DNA from: Coffea arabica
Lineage: Eukaryota; Streptophyta; Magnoliopsida; Gentianales; Rubiaceae
Reading direction: 5' to 3'
Length of the DNA stretch: 64,000 nt
Assembly: GCF_036785885.1 (NCBI RefSeq)
Contig: NC_092329.1
Span: 5,704,001-5,768,000, forward strand
The notes under the pieces are model-generated. The model saw only the letters and a list, made by a program, of their open reading frames with translations. It was not told the DNA's origin and ran no database searches. Position 1 is the stretch's first letter, and the number at the start of each line of letters is the position of its first letter. This document shows, piece after piece, positions 11,576 to 25,822 of the stretch. The translations under genes and the position numbers were made by a program.

Positions 11576-14500
11576 ATGATATCTATAACTTCGGCTGAGT
11601 TAAACTACCTCATTTTCCGCTACCTTCACGAACCAGGTCCCTTTTTTTCTCCCTCTAAATTTTTTTCCGCGTTCTTTGACAAGTTTGTATGAATTTGTTG
11701 TGCTTTAATTTTTTTTTGTACTACTGTTAATTCTTATTTTTTATTGATGACTTTTTGAAAATTTTTTAAAGTAATGTTGTGAGGAGGTAATGAAGATGGT
11801 TCAAGATAGCTAGCACGGACTTAGTGAAGTAGGAGGAATTTATGAATTTGTTGAAAAGTCAAATTGGTCTGGAATGACTGAAGCTACTGGTGAAAGTTCA
11901 AATTTCTTTTCCCCAATTTGTGTTGAAAACTGGTTGTCAAGTTTACCCTTTTTAGTATAGAAGGTGAAAATTGGAAATTGGCTCTAGTTGATTAATTGCT
12001 TCACTTTTGAAGTTTAGTTATGGGTTTAGTCCGTAGGACTGTATTAAATACATTGTACCACATTTTAGGAAGGAATGGATTTTCAATAATTTAACGGTAT
12101 AGGACTCACTTTATGGTTTTCTAATATGCCAGTAAAATGCTAGTAGCTGTGAAACTTGTGCAGTGTAAAGAAACTTTATGTTTTTTTTTTAAGGGTGTAA
12201 AGAAACTTCAAAAAACGCTGAACTTTATCTGATGGGCTTACATGACATTTCTTTTAGTCTCCCATTTATGCAGTAAAAAAAAAAATCCAACCTTGAGAAG
12301 TTTGTCGCCTCCAAAAGCTGTTAAGAGTATGTAGCTCCACCATTTCTTTTCGAAAGTTGGGATCTTTTGCTCCCTGGTTATAAGTTAACGCAGGATATCC
12401 TTTGATACATAATACTATCTCTGTATCATTTCTTTTAAGCATCAGTAATCATTGGTTCTATAACTAGAGTGCTAACTCATGTATCCACCTTTGAATTTTT
12501 GTTATCCTCTTTCAAGGATTATGAAGCAAAAATCTTGTTAATTTTAACTGTTCTGTTTGTCCTCAACATCATTTAATAGCGAGAAGTACTTCCGTTCCCT
12601 TGAAACATAAGCATTGGTTGATTTTAGAACACTCATCTTCATTCCCATATGCATTATGCAACTAAGTTGTCTAAGTTGGTTTAATGTAACCGATTTGTAT
12701 GCAATATTTATGTAGTGAATGATGTTTACGACTAGAAACTCACATTTCTTGTGTGATTGCACATGATAAAGTTGAGGACTGAGTAGTTTGCCTATTTTGC
12801 CTCTCGTTACAGGAATAGAATTTTTTATCACAAGGACAAAAAGTTGGAAACAAATATGTGACACAATTTTGAATCCTATAGGAATACTGGCTGGCTGATT
12901 TGTATTGACTAGGAAATGCATTATTCCATGTATTCATTAGTCATTAGTGCTTGTATTACTGTTTCAGGTTTTACACATTCAGCTTTTGCTTTTGGATATG
13001 AAGCGGGAATCAGCAAGAGTACGATAGAAGGCAACTTAGTTCCTCCTGGTGCCCTTGTCACATTTGTACAAAAGGGAATTCAGTATCTTGAATTAGAAGC
13101 AAACTTGAGCAATGTAAGCATACTGATACATAGATTCAGTTCTTTGCCGTGTATGTCGAAAATTTCAACTGATTGGCAATTATAAAGATTTTCAGGACAA
13201 TGCAGAAGTGGATGAAGATTTCCAGTTTCTACAACCTTTGGATCTTATTACAAAGGATGTACATGAACTACAGAAGATCATAAAAGAGAAGAAAGAAAAT
13301 CTTCAGAGAGATAAACCTAATGAAAAGGAAAAAGATGATCTGGAAAATGGACAGGAACATGAACATGAACCATCAAAAGAAAGAGAGAAGGAAAAACAAC
13401 AAAAGGAGAAAGAACAAGAGAGAGAGAAGATAGATAAGGATAGAGAAAGAGAAAAGGGAAAAGAAAAAGAGAAGGTACACGAAGATCTCACTGATACAAA
13501 AATGGTTGTGGATACTACTGGTACAAAAATGGAAATGGTTGTGGATACTATTGACACAAAAATTGTTGTGGATTCGTCTGGTCCTAGGCATGAAGAAGAT
13601 GGAATTAATGGAGGTAATCTGCATTATTTTGTTCTTTTAAAAAATGGTTGTGCATGGTTTTGTCCTTTTCTCCAATTTGTAATATGCTTGACAAATGACA
13701 CGTAGGAGTGACATATGTCAATATACTTCATACAAATAGAGTAGGTGAACTTAAAATATACTTGACACGTAGTATGATCAGATGTCAATATACTTCATAC
13801 AAGTAGAGTAGATAAGCTTAGAATGTATCGAAGGATAAAGACTAAACGGTTCCTTATCCTTATGTTGATTTAAGTGATGTCTTTATCCATTTGATATATC
13901 GTTAAATCTATTATAAAAACATCTTGTACTTCTTACCTTGCAAAACAGAACAGGAACCAATGGAGATTTGCGCAAGTTCGACATCCTTGCCTTGTGAAAT
14001 CTCGAATTCTGATGTGACGGTTTTGGAGGGTCATGCTTCTGAGGTTCGACGGATTGTCTTATGAATATTACTGTTTGACTTTCTTAGTCCAATTATATAT
14101 GGATTTCTCATTTTTAAGAACTTTCAAATTATGTATTTCTTAACCTTTTGTTGACAGGTTTTTGCTTGTGCTTGGAGTCCAGAAGGTTCACTTCTTGCAT
14201 CTGGGTAATGTATCTCTCCCTTAATATTGGCATCGTGATTTCCATGTTTTTGGTGTATATGTGTGCATAAAATCTCTTTTATCATTCTTTTATCTTTTGT
14301 GTCAGTTGATTGCAATTTATTTGTATGAGTAATTTTGGAGGTCATATGAGGATACCTAAACTTAGATTTTTTTGTCATCTTTGGATTTTGCCACTAGTTT
14401 GTTCCGATCAGACCATATGTGTATTTTTGTTGTTTCGATCTTTTTGGTTTTGATTTATATGGATAAAAGCTCATTTATTATTATCTTATCAGTTCTTAAG

Positions 14501-17500
14501 TTGCAATTTATTGTTTTGAGTAATTCGTTGGTCACATAAGAAAACCTAAACTCTAAGATATTTTGGTCACATAAGAAAACCTAAACTCAAGATATTTTGT
14601 TATCTTTCAATGTGCCCGCCAGTTTGTTCCAATCAAACAATAAGCGAGAAACCTTTTGTGGATTCGAGTGCATGTGGCCAGAATGATGCATGCCTTACTA
14701 TCTGAGCTAATCATAGGACTGCATTCATTTTAGTACTGTAGAATTCCCTAGGATTCAAATTGCAGTTTACTTTTCTCATCTCAGTACTCTCACTTAGGAA
14801 GAGCTTTATATTGAAGTATATTTGTAATTCTTGAGGGAATTGTCACTGATATCATTTCTATATATGGAGAGATAGAAGGAGATGAAGGCAATAGGAAAGT
14901 TGTCTACTTCCCAAGAATAATTTCTTTCATGTTTAACTGTGTCTCCATCGATTTTAATTTTTTTAGGTCTGGGGACTCTACTGCACGTATCTGGTCTATA
15001 GGAGAGGGACAAAGCAGCTGTAGCGTGGAAAATGGGGCTCCAAATGTCTTGGTGTTGAAACATTTCAAAGGTAGAACAAATGAGAAAAGCAAGGATGTCA
15101 CAACATTGGATTGGAATGTGAGTTTATTTTAATGTATCTTGGAATTCTCTTTCGCTGTTAGTTTTCATCCATATTCTAGTGTTCAAGAATTGTGCTTTTG
15201 TTTTAAATTCGGTCTTAGGAGATTACTAATTTCTCTTTTCTTGCTAAATGTGATGTGTGTAGGGTGAGGGGATGCTACTCGCTACAGGTTCTTATGACGG
15301 CCAAGCAAGAATATGGAATAGAAATGGTAAGTTGTCTTTTACAATGTAATGGTTCAAAAGCAATGGGTCAAAGATCTCTAGGCTATTGAGTTGGAAAGTG
15401 AAAACTTAGAAAAAGGGAGAGAAAATACTTTTTCTTCATTCCTCTGGACTACACAATATACATATATATATACAAGTGTAACTACCTAATTAATACATGA
15501 TACTTTAATCATATGATACCTAATTAATACATGATACTATAATCATATGATACCTAATTAATACATGATACTATAATCATATCTTTCCTAATATTTACAC
15601 ATATCTTCAACACTCCCCCTCAAGCTGGAGCATAGATGTTGCTCATGCCCAGCTTGTTACAAAGGTAATCAACTCGAACCCCATGTAGAGCCTTCGTAAA
15701 GAGATCTCCCAATTGTTCTCCAGTCCTTACAAATCCTGTAGAAATCAAGCCCTGCTGTATTTTCTCACGAACAAAATGACAATCTATTTCGATGTGTTTT
15801 GTTCGCTCATGAAATACGGGATTAGATGCAATATGAAGAGCTGCTTGGTTATCACACCACAATTTTGCAGGCATTGAGGTTTTGAGACCTACTTCAGTTA
15901 GAAGTTGATTTATCCACATGATTTCACATATCGATTGTGCCATAGCTCTATATTCTGACTCTGCACTCGATCGCGAGACAACATTCTGCTTCTTACTCTT
16001 CCATGAGACCAGGTTTCCTCCAACAAAGACGCAAAATCCAGTTGTGGATCTTCGATCTGCCTTGGATCCTGCCCAATCAGCATCTGAAAAACACTCAATC
16101 CTAGTATGACCATGATTTTTATACAGAATACCACGTCCAGGAGCTCCTTTTAAATAACACAAAATTTGTTCTACAGCTGCCCAATGATTAACAGTAGGAT
16201 TAGACATATATTGACTAACAACACTAACTGAATACGCGATATCTGGACGAGTCACTGTAAGATAATTCAACTTTCCAACCAATCTTCTATACCTCCCAGG
16301 ATCTTCTAACAATTCACCTTCTTTTGTGAGCTGCAAGTTAGGAATCATTGGGGTACTAGCTGGTTTAGCTCCCAATTTTCCCGTTTCAGATAGTAAGTCA
16401 AGAACATATTTTCTTTGGGACAGGAATATCCCCTTCCTACTCTTTGCTACCTCAATACCCAAAAAATACTTTAACAGTCCCAAATCCTTTGTCTGAAATT
16501 GACTATGGAGAAAAGTTTTAAGAGATGAAATACCTGCAGCATCATTTCCAGTGATAACAATATCATCCACATATACTACCAATAAAATAATACCAGCTTC
16601 AGACTGTTTGTAGAAAACAGAATGATCAGATTTGCTTTTCTGCATCCCAAACCTTTCAACTGCTTGACTAAATTTTCCAAACCAAGCACGAGGACTTTGT
16701 TTCAGTCCATACAAGGACTTCCGAAGATGACAAACCTTCCCAGACTCCCCCTGAGCAACAAACCCTGGTGGTTGCTCCATATAAACTTCCTCTTGGAGGT
16801 CTCCATGAAGAAAGGCATTCTTGATATCTAGTTGATGCAAAGGCCAATTATGAGTAGCTGCCATCGAAATGAATAACCTGACAGATGTTAACTTAGCAAC
16901 AGGGGAAAAAGTGTCAGAATAATCCTCTCCATAGATTTGGGCATAGCCTTTGGCAACAAGGCGAGCTTTTAACCGAGCAACCGACCCATCAGGATTGAAT
17001 TTAACTGCAAAAACCCACTTACTCCCAATAGCCTTCTTCCCTGCAGGTAAATTTACTAAGTTCCAAGTATCATTACCATCTAGAGCATTCATCTCCTCTA
17101 TCATAGCATTGCGCCATCCGGGATGGGATAGGGCTTCATGAACAGTTGAAAGGTAGAAAATAGACTAGAATTACCTGTCATATGATCTGTGGCACCAGAA
17201 TCAATTACCCATTTGGAGGACGAGGACACAAGGCATGTGTTTGGTTTACCTGACTCAGCGATGGCAGTTACAGGAGTAGATGAAAACTTTAATGATTCTT
17301 GATACTGAGAAAATTTAGCAAATTCATCTGCAGAGATCGTAACAGACTTTTCATGATTAATAGCATCATTGGTAGAAGCAATATGTGCGGATTGAGTTCT
17401 CTGGTTCCTGTACTGCAATTTCTTACAATCACGCTTCATATGGCCCGGCTTTTGACAATAGTAACACACAACCACTTCTGCATTCTGTCCCCGAGTGTCA

Positions 17501-20500
17501 ATTCCTTTACCACCACCTTTGTATTGCTTCTTTCCAAGACCAACAAGAGCACTGCTGGACTGAACAGACTGGGTATTCTCTGTGCGAAGCACCCTACTAA
17601 ACACATCTTGCAAGGATGAGATCTCAGGACTGGAAAGAATTTGAGATTTAGCAGCTTCAAATTCAGGTGAAAGACCAGCCAAAAAACTCATAATTGCCAT
17701 CTGTTCCCGTTGAGTTTGATGAACTTTCACATCAGAACTAAACGGTAACAACAGATTAAGCTCCTCATAAGTTTTTTTAAAATCCATAAAATAAGTCATG
17801 ATGGACTTATCTTGTTTCTCTGCACGATAAAAGGCTTGACACACCTCATATATGCGAGAAATATTCCCTTTACCAGAATACAAAAATTCTAAATACTCCA
17901 TTAACTCCTTAACAAATTCACAGTGATTAATTAAGCTAATTACCTCACTGTCAATAGAATTCCGTATTTGCAGGAACAATCTAGCATCTTCCCTTAGCCA
18001 TGTCTGTCTTGAACCATCTTTTGGAGGATCATCAGTCAGATGATTGTCTTTATCAATGCTTCGCAGATAAAGACGAACTGTTTTGCTCCAATCAAGATAG
18101 TTAGAATTGTTGAGTTTGTGGTCCGTGATCTTAGACATCACAGGAACCACATCAGACGTAACGACAGATTTCGTTTCTGCCATGGGTTCAGAATTAACAG
18201 AATAAAAACAAAAAAGGACAGACCTGAACTCTTTAAAACAAGAGTGAAGAATAGAACACAGATGTGTCCTATACAGAACCAGATGAACCGAATGATGACT
18301 ACTAAATTTTCCGGCAGCGGACAGAGACCCTAACCTTGATGGTAGGGCTCTGATACCATGAAAACTTAGAAAAAGGGAGAGAAAATACTTTTTCTTCATT
18401 CCTCTGGACTACACAATATACATATATATATACAAGTGTAACTACCTAATTAATATATGATACTTTAATCATATGATACCTAATTAATACATGATACTAT
18501 AATCATATGATACCTAATTAATACATGATACTATAATCATATCTTTCCTAATATTTACACATATCTTCAACAGAAAGAATGGTAACTTTTAGTTGAAACT
18601 TCAGTAAAATGTGATTTACATGAATTGCTTCTTTTATTTTAACATAATATCAAGAGAAAAGGAGTCCAAGCTGAACTTTCAGTACATGAATTGGTTATTC
18701 TATTTTAAAATAACATCAAGAGTACATGGGTCCATCCTATGTGTGTCGTACTGGATCGGTCATTATTCATTGGTGTAGTTGCTCTGATATCCCAGTAAGG
18801 ACCTCAACTTGTGCTTTTGATATTCTCCAATCTACTTCATTGCTCAATAAAATATCTCAGTAGCACTTTGAATACCACTCATTGAAAAACTTGATTACGG
18901 TATTTAAATGACTACTATTAGCTTTGGATGATTGCTGCCAGATCAATTCTCCTCTGTCCTATTTGTTCCACATTTTGTTCAAATCGTTCAGGACATTGGA
19001 TTTCTGAAAGGTTCTCTGGGCATCTGAATAAAGTGCATTGATCTTTTAATTTGCATTGACTAAGTTCACTGGAACCAATCCCTACCAAGCTACCAATTGT
19101 TAGAGTGCCCACTATTTTCACTCCTACATGCTTTTACTCTCTGTTGAATGATGTGTTAATTTGACTCATCTTATGATAGTTGATTTAAACCTTACAATGT
19201 TATAATCCTTTTAATCTTGAGCTTTTGTGAAGAGCTTTTGGCCCAACAAAATGTGGAGGTTGAGTTGTTGGTTAACGATTGGAAATATAGATAGAGAACA
19301 AGTCGGGGTTTTGGATTGGATCAGCATATTGTATGTTCATAGTTTCTTAAAGTTCTTTGATTGCTTATTGTCTTCTTTTTCCTTTTTGGCACCAATATTG
19401 ATTAACTCTTTAGTTTGGCTGACCTTATGTTGCTGGACTTAGTTCTTGACTTAGTAACATATGTACCTCATTTACTGCCCAACACTGCATGGTATTGAAT
19501 TCTTTATACTCTGGATAGCTAAATAAAATATCTATCTACAAATCTATTGGGTAACTACAAACTAAATGCTAGATTTCTGTCCTTTCCTTTCGTTTCCTTT
19601 GTGGTAAATTGAACTCCACTTAGATTGCTTTTCTGGCAAAGTACATGAGCTGAAGCCAAGCCGTGTCTTCTTATAGAGAGTTCCTAGTTTTATAAAATGA
19701 TATTGTAGTTGCTGGTGCAACATCCATGGGATGGACATCTTTCACTATTGCATATTGGTAATAGGTTGTGGCATCTTTTGAAAATATAGATACATTTGGA
19801 AATCTGCAAAGGCGAGAATTTATGATCTTTTTTAATTTGAACTCGAAATGGAGGTATTAGCCATGCTTACCATTCTAAAATAGTTTGCAATAAATGTAAA
19901 GAAACCTTGCAGACAGTCTCAAAAGACTGTCTAAAATTTTGAACACAGTTTGAGTCGTGTAATTTTACTTCCTCATAAAACTTTCTTGCATTATGGCTTG
20001 GAAGGCTGAACACAAAAAATTTATATTGTATTTTTGGTCATAATTTGATCTTTTATTTCTGAACTAGTTAGTAGTCTCTCAAAACCTTATGCCTTCGTTT
20101 GTAATTCAGCACTAGGTGTAAATTAATATGTTCTTGTTTTTTATTTCCATATACATGTGGCTAACATTCAACATGTACCCAAATTTTGTATCCTAATTAT
20201 TATTTTCTTTTTTTGTTTTGAAATCCACTAGTGGTATGTCCATTTTGGTATTTATTCGTGCATCACATCTGCTTCATAGATATGTTTTTTGGTGTCATTA
20301 TTGTTATGATTCATGAATCATTAACTGAATTGTTCATCATGCAGGAGAATTGGTTAGTACTTTAAACAAACATAAAGGGCCAATCTTCTCTTTGAAGTGG
20401 AACAAGAAAGGTGATTATATTCTTAGTGGTAGCGTGGACAAAACTGCAATCGTCTGGGATGTTAAGACCAGCGAGTGGAAACAACAATTTGAATTCCATT

Positions 20501-21575
20501 CAGGTGCTTACTTCAGTTCAATAGTTTATATAATGAATTCTGCCAACTGCGTTGAACTATTGATTTTGTTATGACAACATGTTAATTTCTCAAAACGGCT
20601 GTTTTCAGCACCCACACTTGATGTTGATTGGCGAAACAATGTTCAGTTTGCGACATGCTCCACTGATACCATGATATATGTCTGTAAAGTTGGCGAGAAC
20701 CGACCTATCAGAACTTTCTCTGGGCATCAAGTTGGTTTCAGACATTGCTTTAAATTTTTATAAATCTGCATGGTTAACGTAGGTATTTAATGTTGCCTTG
20801 CTGCTGAGTGTTTCAGGCTGAAGTCAATGCAATCAAGTGGGACCCCTCAGGTTCACTGCTGGCTTCATGCTCTGATGATGCCACAGCAAAGGTAGATTGC
20901 TCAGCTTGTTCTTATTTTGGTCCTTCTGAAAATTTATTTTTCTCTCAACCTGAGAAGTGTGGAATTGACAAATTTGATCTTGAGCTAATTAGGCTAGAAG
21001 TTTGTAATCTTGACTCATTCTTATGATGATTGTTTATGATAGATAAATTTGTGGCCCAATGAGGACTCAGTTTTAGTAGAACGGCAGGGTTTGCGAGTTA
21101 GATGTCCAATGTACTGTTTAGTAATGATACAACTCTTTTACCAATCATGTTGATGATGCAGATTTGGAGCATGAAACAGGATACATGCTTGCATGATTTT
21201 AGGGACCATGCCAGGGTATGCATAGAGCTTCTACTTTCCTTACCCAGTAATAAAATACTCACTTTCATGTGTGATTGATTCCAGCATAACTGCTAATGAA
21301 CAATTAATATATTTGTAGGAGATCTACACTGTCAGATGGAGTCCTACAGGCCCGGGGACAAACAATCCCAACAAACAATTATTGCTGGCCAGGTTGGACT
21401 AGAGTAGTATAATTAGTACATGATAATGATATGTTGTATATGCCATCTGGGATTGGCAACCTTGATGTTGTGGCCAAAGTAACTATCATGTTATATATCC
21501 TGGACATTTGAGTTTAACTCGACTTATTCCAGAACTTATGTTTTTCATGTTTGTTTATTCATGTTCTCCTTTTGC

Positions 21576-21606
<31 letters not shown>

Positions 21607-22407
21607 GGTTCCTTCTGCTGTTTTCATCTGTTTTTCCTATTCTGCTATTAATTGTTTTTCATTACACATTTGACTTGCTTGGAGTTTTATTTTTGTTTTT
21701 GCTCTCTGTATCAGTCTCTTATTTTGTTTTTCCTCATATATAGTGCCTCCTTTGATTCAACGGTAAAGCTGTGGGATGCAGAAGTAGGGCGGTTTCTCCA
21801 CACCTTGAACGGACACAGGTACATACTTTTCTTGGCTTCATTTTTCCAATTCTTGTTTTTGTGTCCAATGGCCTGATTGCAAGAGAACTGATATTTCTGT
21901 AGAGGCACTTAAAATTTAAAAAGGAAATGTTCATGTAGAAAATAGATGGAAATATCGATTGTTTTCCCTATAGAATATTACTTGCTGCTTGATGTAGGGT
22001 GCGTGGTGAATTTCCTCTACATGAAGTAATGCATGTGAGACACAGAAAATAAATATTTGCTTTAGTGCACTAATGTTAGACTGGAATTGTTTGCATACAT
22101 GAAATAGTTCTCTCGACCGTGTAATATCTTAGGGGTTCTTGAAACAGTTTAAAGGATTTAATTTGATTCTGGTTTAAATTCCACCAGGGACCCTGTATAT
22201 TCTGTTGCATTTAGCCCCAATGGCGAGTATCTGGCCAGTGGATCACTGGATAAATGTGTGCACATATGGTCTGTGAAGGAAGGCAAGATTGTGAGAAGAT
22301 ACAATGGTAATGGTGGGATTTTTGAAGTTTGTTGGAACAAGGAAGGCAACAAACTTGCTGCTTGTTTTGCAAACAATGTAGTCTGTGTTATTGATTTTCG
22401 GATGTAG
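11576..22407 (+). CDS. HOS15: HOS15/TBL1-like LisH-WD40 repressor subunit, 14 exons
   Basis: Exons: 11576-11636, 12968-13113, 13196-13613, 13949-14043, 14158-14204, 14967-15117, 15263-15326, 20345-20503, 20609-20730, 20817-20891, 21162-21215, 21319-21392, 21744-21818 and 22188-22407. All phases fit with GT-AG borders and give 586 residues, close to Arabidopsis HOS15. Residues about 5-40 form a LisH dimerisation motif ([10 protein letters not shown], then FGYEAGI). Residues about 92-167 are a Lys/Glu/Arg-rich linker. The rest is a WD40 propeller ([26 protein letters not shown]) ending in [12 protein letters not shown]15 acts in the nucleus with histone deacetylases and as a DDB1-CUL4 substrate receptor in cold and stress responses. 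That role is family knowledge; the orthology rests on near-continuous similarity. The linker is shorter than in Arabidopsis. Intron 7 (15327-20344) is swollen by a Copia insertion. Confidence 0.93.
13690..13815. repeat. Imperfect tandem duplication in HOS15 intron 3
   Basis: Two diverged units of about 62-66 bases share TGTCAATATACTTCATACAA and AGTAGAGTAG. Confidence 0.7.
14527..14601. repeat. Tandem duplication in HOS15 intron 5
   Basis: The string GGTCACATAAGAAAACCTAA with its flank occurs twice about 36-37 bases apart. A weaker relative lies near 14337-14372. Confidence 0.75.
15399..15612 (-). repeat. LTR of the Copia element (element 3' side)
   Basis: A TG...CA repeat nearly identical to 18359-18572. 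It contains three copies of a module of about 34 bases, CCTAATTAATACATGATACT. Confidence 0.95.
18359..18572 (-). repeat. LTR of the Copia element (element 5' side)
   Basis: Partner of 15399-15612, directly next to the primer-binding site. Confidence 0.95.
21574..21602. repeat. Poly-A run in HOS15 intron 12
   Basis: About 26-27 consecutive A residues upstream of the exon 13 acceptor. Confidence 0.9.
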
Positions 22408-23339
22408 ACATGAAGAACATTCAAATGCCGTCCATCTTTGAGGTCATTTTGCCATCTTTTGCTAACTCAATCCAGATAGGAGTAAGGTGCCAAACTTGAT
22501 GGTGGTTTCGTAAAAATGTAGTCTGCATCATTTAGCTTTTATATGTAGAAACAAAGAAGCACATATTTATATAAACCTTAATTCTCCTAGTAGTATTTGA
22601 TTTGACTCCAGCGGTTTTCAATTTTACTGGCAAGGACTGCAAAGTGCGCAGTGTACCTTCTGCAGTGAAAGGTAAAATAATTTTGAGTTACAATAGCGTA
22701 TTACTCCATATTTTTTTTCTGGAAGGGAAATATATTGGCAGTGGCCTCACTAGTCACTACCAGCACACAAGCAGAGAGACCACTAGACGATCCTCATGGT
22801 TGGCATAACCTCTTACTTGCCGGCATAAGCTGTATCATGATTGGCATAAACCTCTTCGTTCTGATCAATCGCATCAAAGTTTAAATAACTATTTTCTTCT
22901 GGTTATCTACCGCACGATTTACAATCCTTCTGCGAATTTCCTCCATGCCCAGAGGAAGAGAAAATGCGGTTAAAAAGAACTACAGTATTTAACTTTTGGG
23001 AGAAAAGGAAAGAGAAATGGTTCTAGTTTAAGTCCCTCTCCCACAAGCTAGCTGTTAAGGTTCTTGAGGTAACGTAAGATTCCTTACTGGAAATTTCTTA
23101 GGAATGATGCACAAGACGAGCAATTTATCATGTTTGTTTTGAATAGCACAAAACGCACGTAAGCAATCAGTAGTAGTATTACGCGTTTCAGGTATTGATC
23201 CATTGATGAATAACCTAACACAGTAGTATGTACTATGTATATAAAGATGCTAGTGATTAGGATCTTTTCAAGGACTTTACAAAATCCAATTGCTCTATTT
23301 GAATCTAGATCTTACCATACAAACATCCAGCCATCTAGG

Positions 23340-23373
<34 letters not shown>

Positions 23374-23716
23374 GAAATCAATAGCATGGCCAATACACCA
23401 ACCAAATCCATTTTAGTATCAAGCAGCATTCAAAAACGTTCCAATTAGGTCATGGAACCCTGACAGGGTAAATGTTACAACTACCTATTATTATGCTCTC
23501 TACTTAGAGCACATTTTCAAACATTACAGACCACCAACATGAGAGAAGAAGCCTATCATATCGCATAACTTCGAGGATTCCACCAAGTAGCATCAGGAAG
23601 TCGACTTGAATGAATAATCTTCCAACCTGATGATATTAACTAGCTATCATATCAAAGCTTATCCACACTATCTGATGAGTCCTTCTTTAGAGCTTCCAGG
23701 CAAGAGTTGCATATTG
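22408..23716. other. Intergenic region between HOS15 and the cyclin gene
   Basis: Convergent 3' flanks of the two genes with no recognised coding content. A (TA)n microsatellite lies at 23340-23371. Confidence 0.6.
23340..23371. repeat. (TA)n microsatellite
   Basis: About 15 TA repeats. Confidence 0.9.
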
Positions 23717-25822
23717 TTAATCTTTTACATCTTCAAAGAATGTGTCTGGTATTTCCGGGGGAGGAGATAATGTTGACACACATTTGAACTGTAACATGAA
23801 GTCATGTAGTATTGTGTAAGAGTCATCTCTATGATTGAGAAACTTTTGCTTATACGTACTAGTACCAACTGAAATAAGTGTACCATATGTTGATTGTATT
23901 TCTCCCTCACTGCCACCAAAGTGCTTCCCCTTCTACCTAGTTGCAGGTCATGTATGAGCTGGACACATTCCTTTAGTTCTGCTGGTTTATATCCTGAATA
24001 TTGCTGTAGTGCAGCATTCTGTAAAATGTGCGAGTTTAATCAGTCACCAAACATATTATGTATGTTATGCTAGAAAGATTGAAGACGGCTAAACATGTCA
24101 AGAGACTACTCAAAAACACGTCCTTACCCAAGGATGCAACTCTGGCTGAAGTGTAAACCTTGAGAGAAATACGACTGCAGCAGCAACCAAAGATGGTAGG
24201 TATTTTACACAGCCATACTCCAGCAAACTTAACTCAGCTAAGTAGTAGCCTAAGAACTCCAACTGCAAATTTGGATTCTACAGAATCAAAAGAAGGACAA
24301 ATGAGCATCAATATTTAAAAAACCCCATGGAAGAAACAGAAGAAAGGTTTTAAAAAAGATTTGCATACATACATTGTAATCTTCCTTAGCTACTCTGGTG
24401 AATCTTCTGCATCCCACAAGGAAAGGAACAATAAGGTTAGCTACGTGAATGCAAATCTTAGTTTCATGAGCATAGAGACATAGAAGCAAAGTAGCATTAA
24501 AATACCTAAGGAATGTCTTGATTGTCGGATTGCCCACTTCATACTTGAGGAACTTGAGCACGTCAAATTCCATCTTCACCACCTCTTGCTTAGTGTAGGT
24601 ATTATCAGTAATGTAACAGAAATCTTCCACATGAGTAGGACTAATCTCTTCATACTTCCTACTCGAAACAATAAGCACGAATCCATAAGCCAAAAAAAAA
24701 AGAAAAAACAATAGAATACAAACATTGCTCAGAAAGTAGATCCACTGCCAGATTCAAGGCTTACGAGGCAATAAGCATGGAAGAAACGCCCAAAAGTTGC
24801 AGCCTTTGCCTGCTGATAGCATTCTTTGATAAGAATCTATCTATATAGGAAACAGTTAAGTACAGCGTATCTGAAAGAAGCTTGTATTCCTCAGCCACCT
24901 CAACCAACCAATCCACCAAAATTCCTCTCATATTTGCTGTTACATCCTTCTGAACCTTGTCAAGGTAATCCGGCAATGGTCTTCTGTTCACCTCCATCTA
25001 AATTATAACCCAAATATCATCAGATCAAATCATAAACACCTCCTAAACCCCATTTAGATAGCAAAAGATTTAACACGAAAATGCACCAATCCTTTCTATA
25101 CAAAAAGAACCCATTTTTCATAAATAATTTCTTAGAGGCCAACCTTTTTGCAATTTAACCATCATCTTCAAAACACCCTGATATTTCAGGGACTTCAGAA
25201 AAAGTCAAACCCAACCCAAGGGAAAAGAAAGTTGCGAATGAACCCATTATTCATCACCCCAATCTGGACAGCCATATGAAATGCATGTAACAGTTAAGAA
25301 AATTTGACATAACCAAGACAAACCCATAAAAGCCACAAGTACTTAACAGAATTTACAAGTGAAAATAACAATTCAAGATAACAAAATCCCACTTCTTTAT
25401 TTGCACAGATAAGCCCAACCCGTGAATAATCAACACAAAAATTCATCTTGAATGGTAAAGTACCCTACCTCCATCTTATGAAGATATTGGTAAATGTCAG
25501 AAACATAATCCCTACACATTTGGGGATCATCCGATTTGGCATCAATATCAATAGCACCATCCTCCTCCACAACCACAACCACAAACTTCTCTTTCTTCTC
25601 CTCCAAAGCCTGCTCCTTCACCTTTCTTTTAGGCCTGCATTTCTGCTGCTTCTGATGCTGAGAATCATCTGAACAAACATCACCAGACAAATTCTTAAGC
25701 TCTCCCAAAACAACCCTATTCTTTTTGGGCCTCTGCTGCTGGGAAGAGGCAAGAGCCATTGCCTCAGCAGCCCTTTTCTTGGCCAAGCGAGTGACCCTCA
25801 CGCAATTCTCCTTGTCCGCCAT
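23717..25822 (-). CDS. CYCA3: A3-type cyclin, seven exons
   Basis: Exons on the minus strand: 25469-25822, 24765-24997, 24506-24658, 24373-24406, 24128-24277, 23884-24018 and 23717-23788. All phases fit and give 376 residues, the usual length for plant CYCA3. The N-terminus begins MADKENC, which holds a KEN box, then the conserved [12 protein letters not shown]. The cyclin box carries [31 protein letters not shown] and [20 protein letters not shown]; the second fold carries [21 protein letters not shown]. The C-terminus ends FFEDVKD. Plant CYCA3 proteins partner A-type CDKs around the G1/S transition (family knowledge). The first ORF-internal splice joins ...HKME to MEVNRRPLP, so ME is doubled; the acceptor is clear. 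Exon 4 is only 34 bases. The last exon is inferred from its close fit to the family C-terminus and a good acceptor. Confidence 0.92.

Larger units (their letters stand above)
15394..18577 (-). mobile_element. Copia LTR retrotransposon inside HOS15 intron 7, incomplete
   Basis: Ty1/Copia element in minus orientation, 15399-18572, flanked by the 5-bp target duplication GAAAG (15394-15398, 18573-18577). The two 214-base LTRs begin TG and end CA and differ at about one site, so the insertion is young, probably well under a million years at usual plant rates. A primer-binding site TGGTATCAGAGC (initiator tRNA-Met type) adjoins the right LTR, and a purine tract TTGAGGGGGAGTG adjoins the left LTR. 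Parts recognised in element order are gag with a CCHC zinc knuckle and a protease DSGA motif (within 17101-18183), then reverse transcriptase with YVDD and RNase H (within 15620-17104). It does not look whole; about one main internal break is apparent. The lineage within Copia is not assigned. Confidence 0.95.

Noticed and set aside
13303-13624. Ser/Phe-rich minus-strand frames
   Set aside because: Antisense shadows of the Lys/Glu-rich linker exon of the HOS15-like gene.
24286-24711. 141-codon minus frame as a separate gene
   Set aside because: It is cyclin exon 3 read through into flanking introns; the family comparison fixes the true borders.
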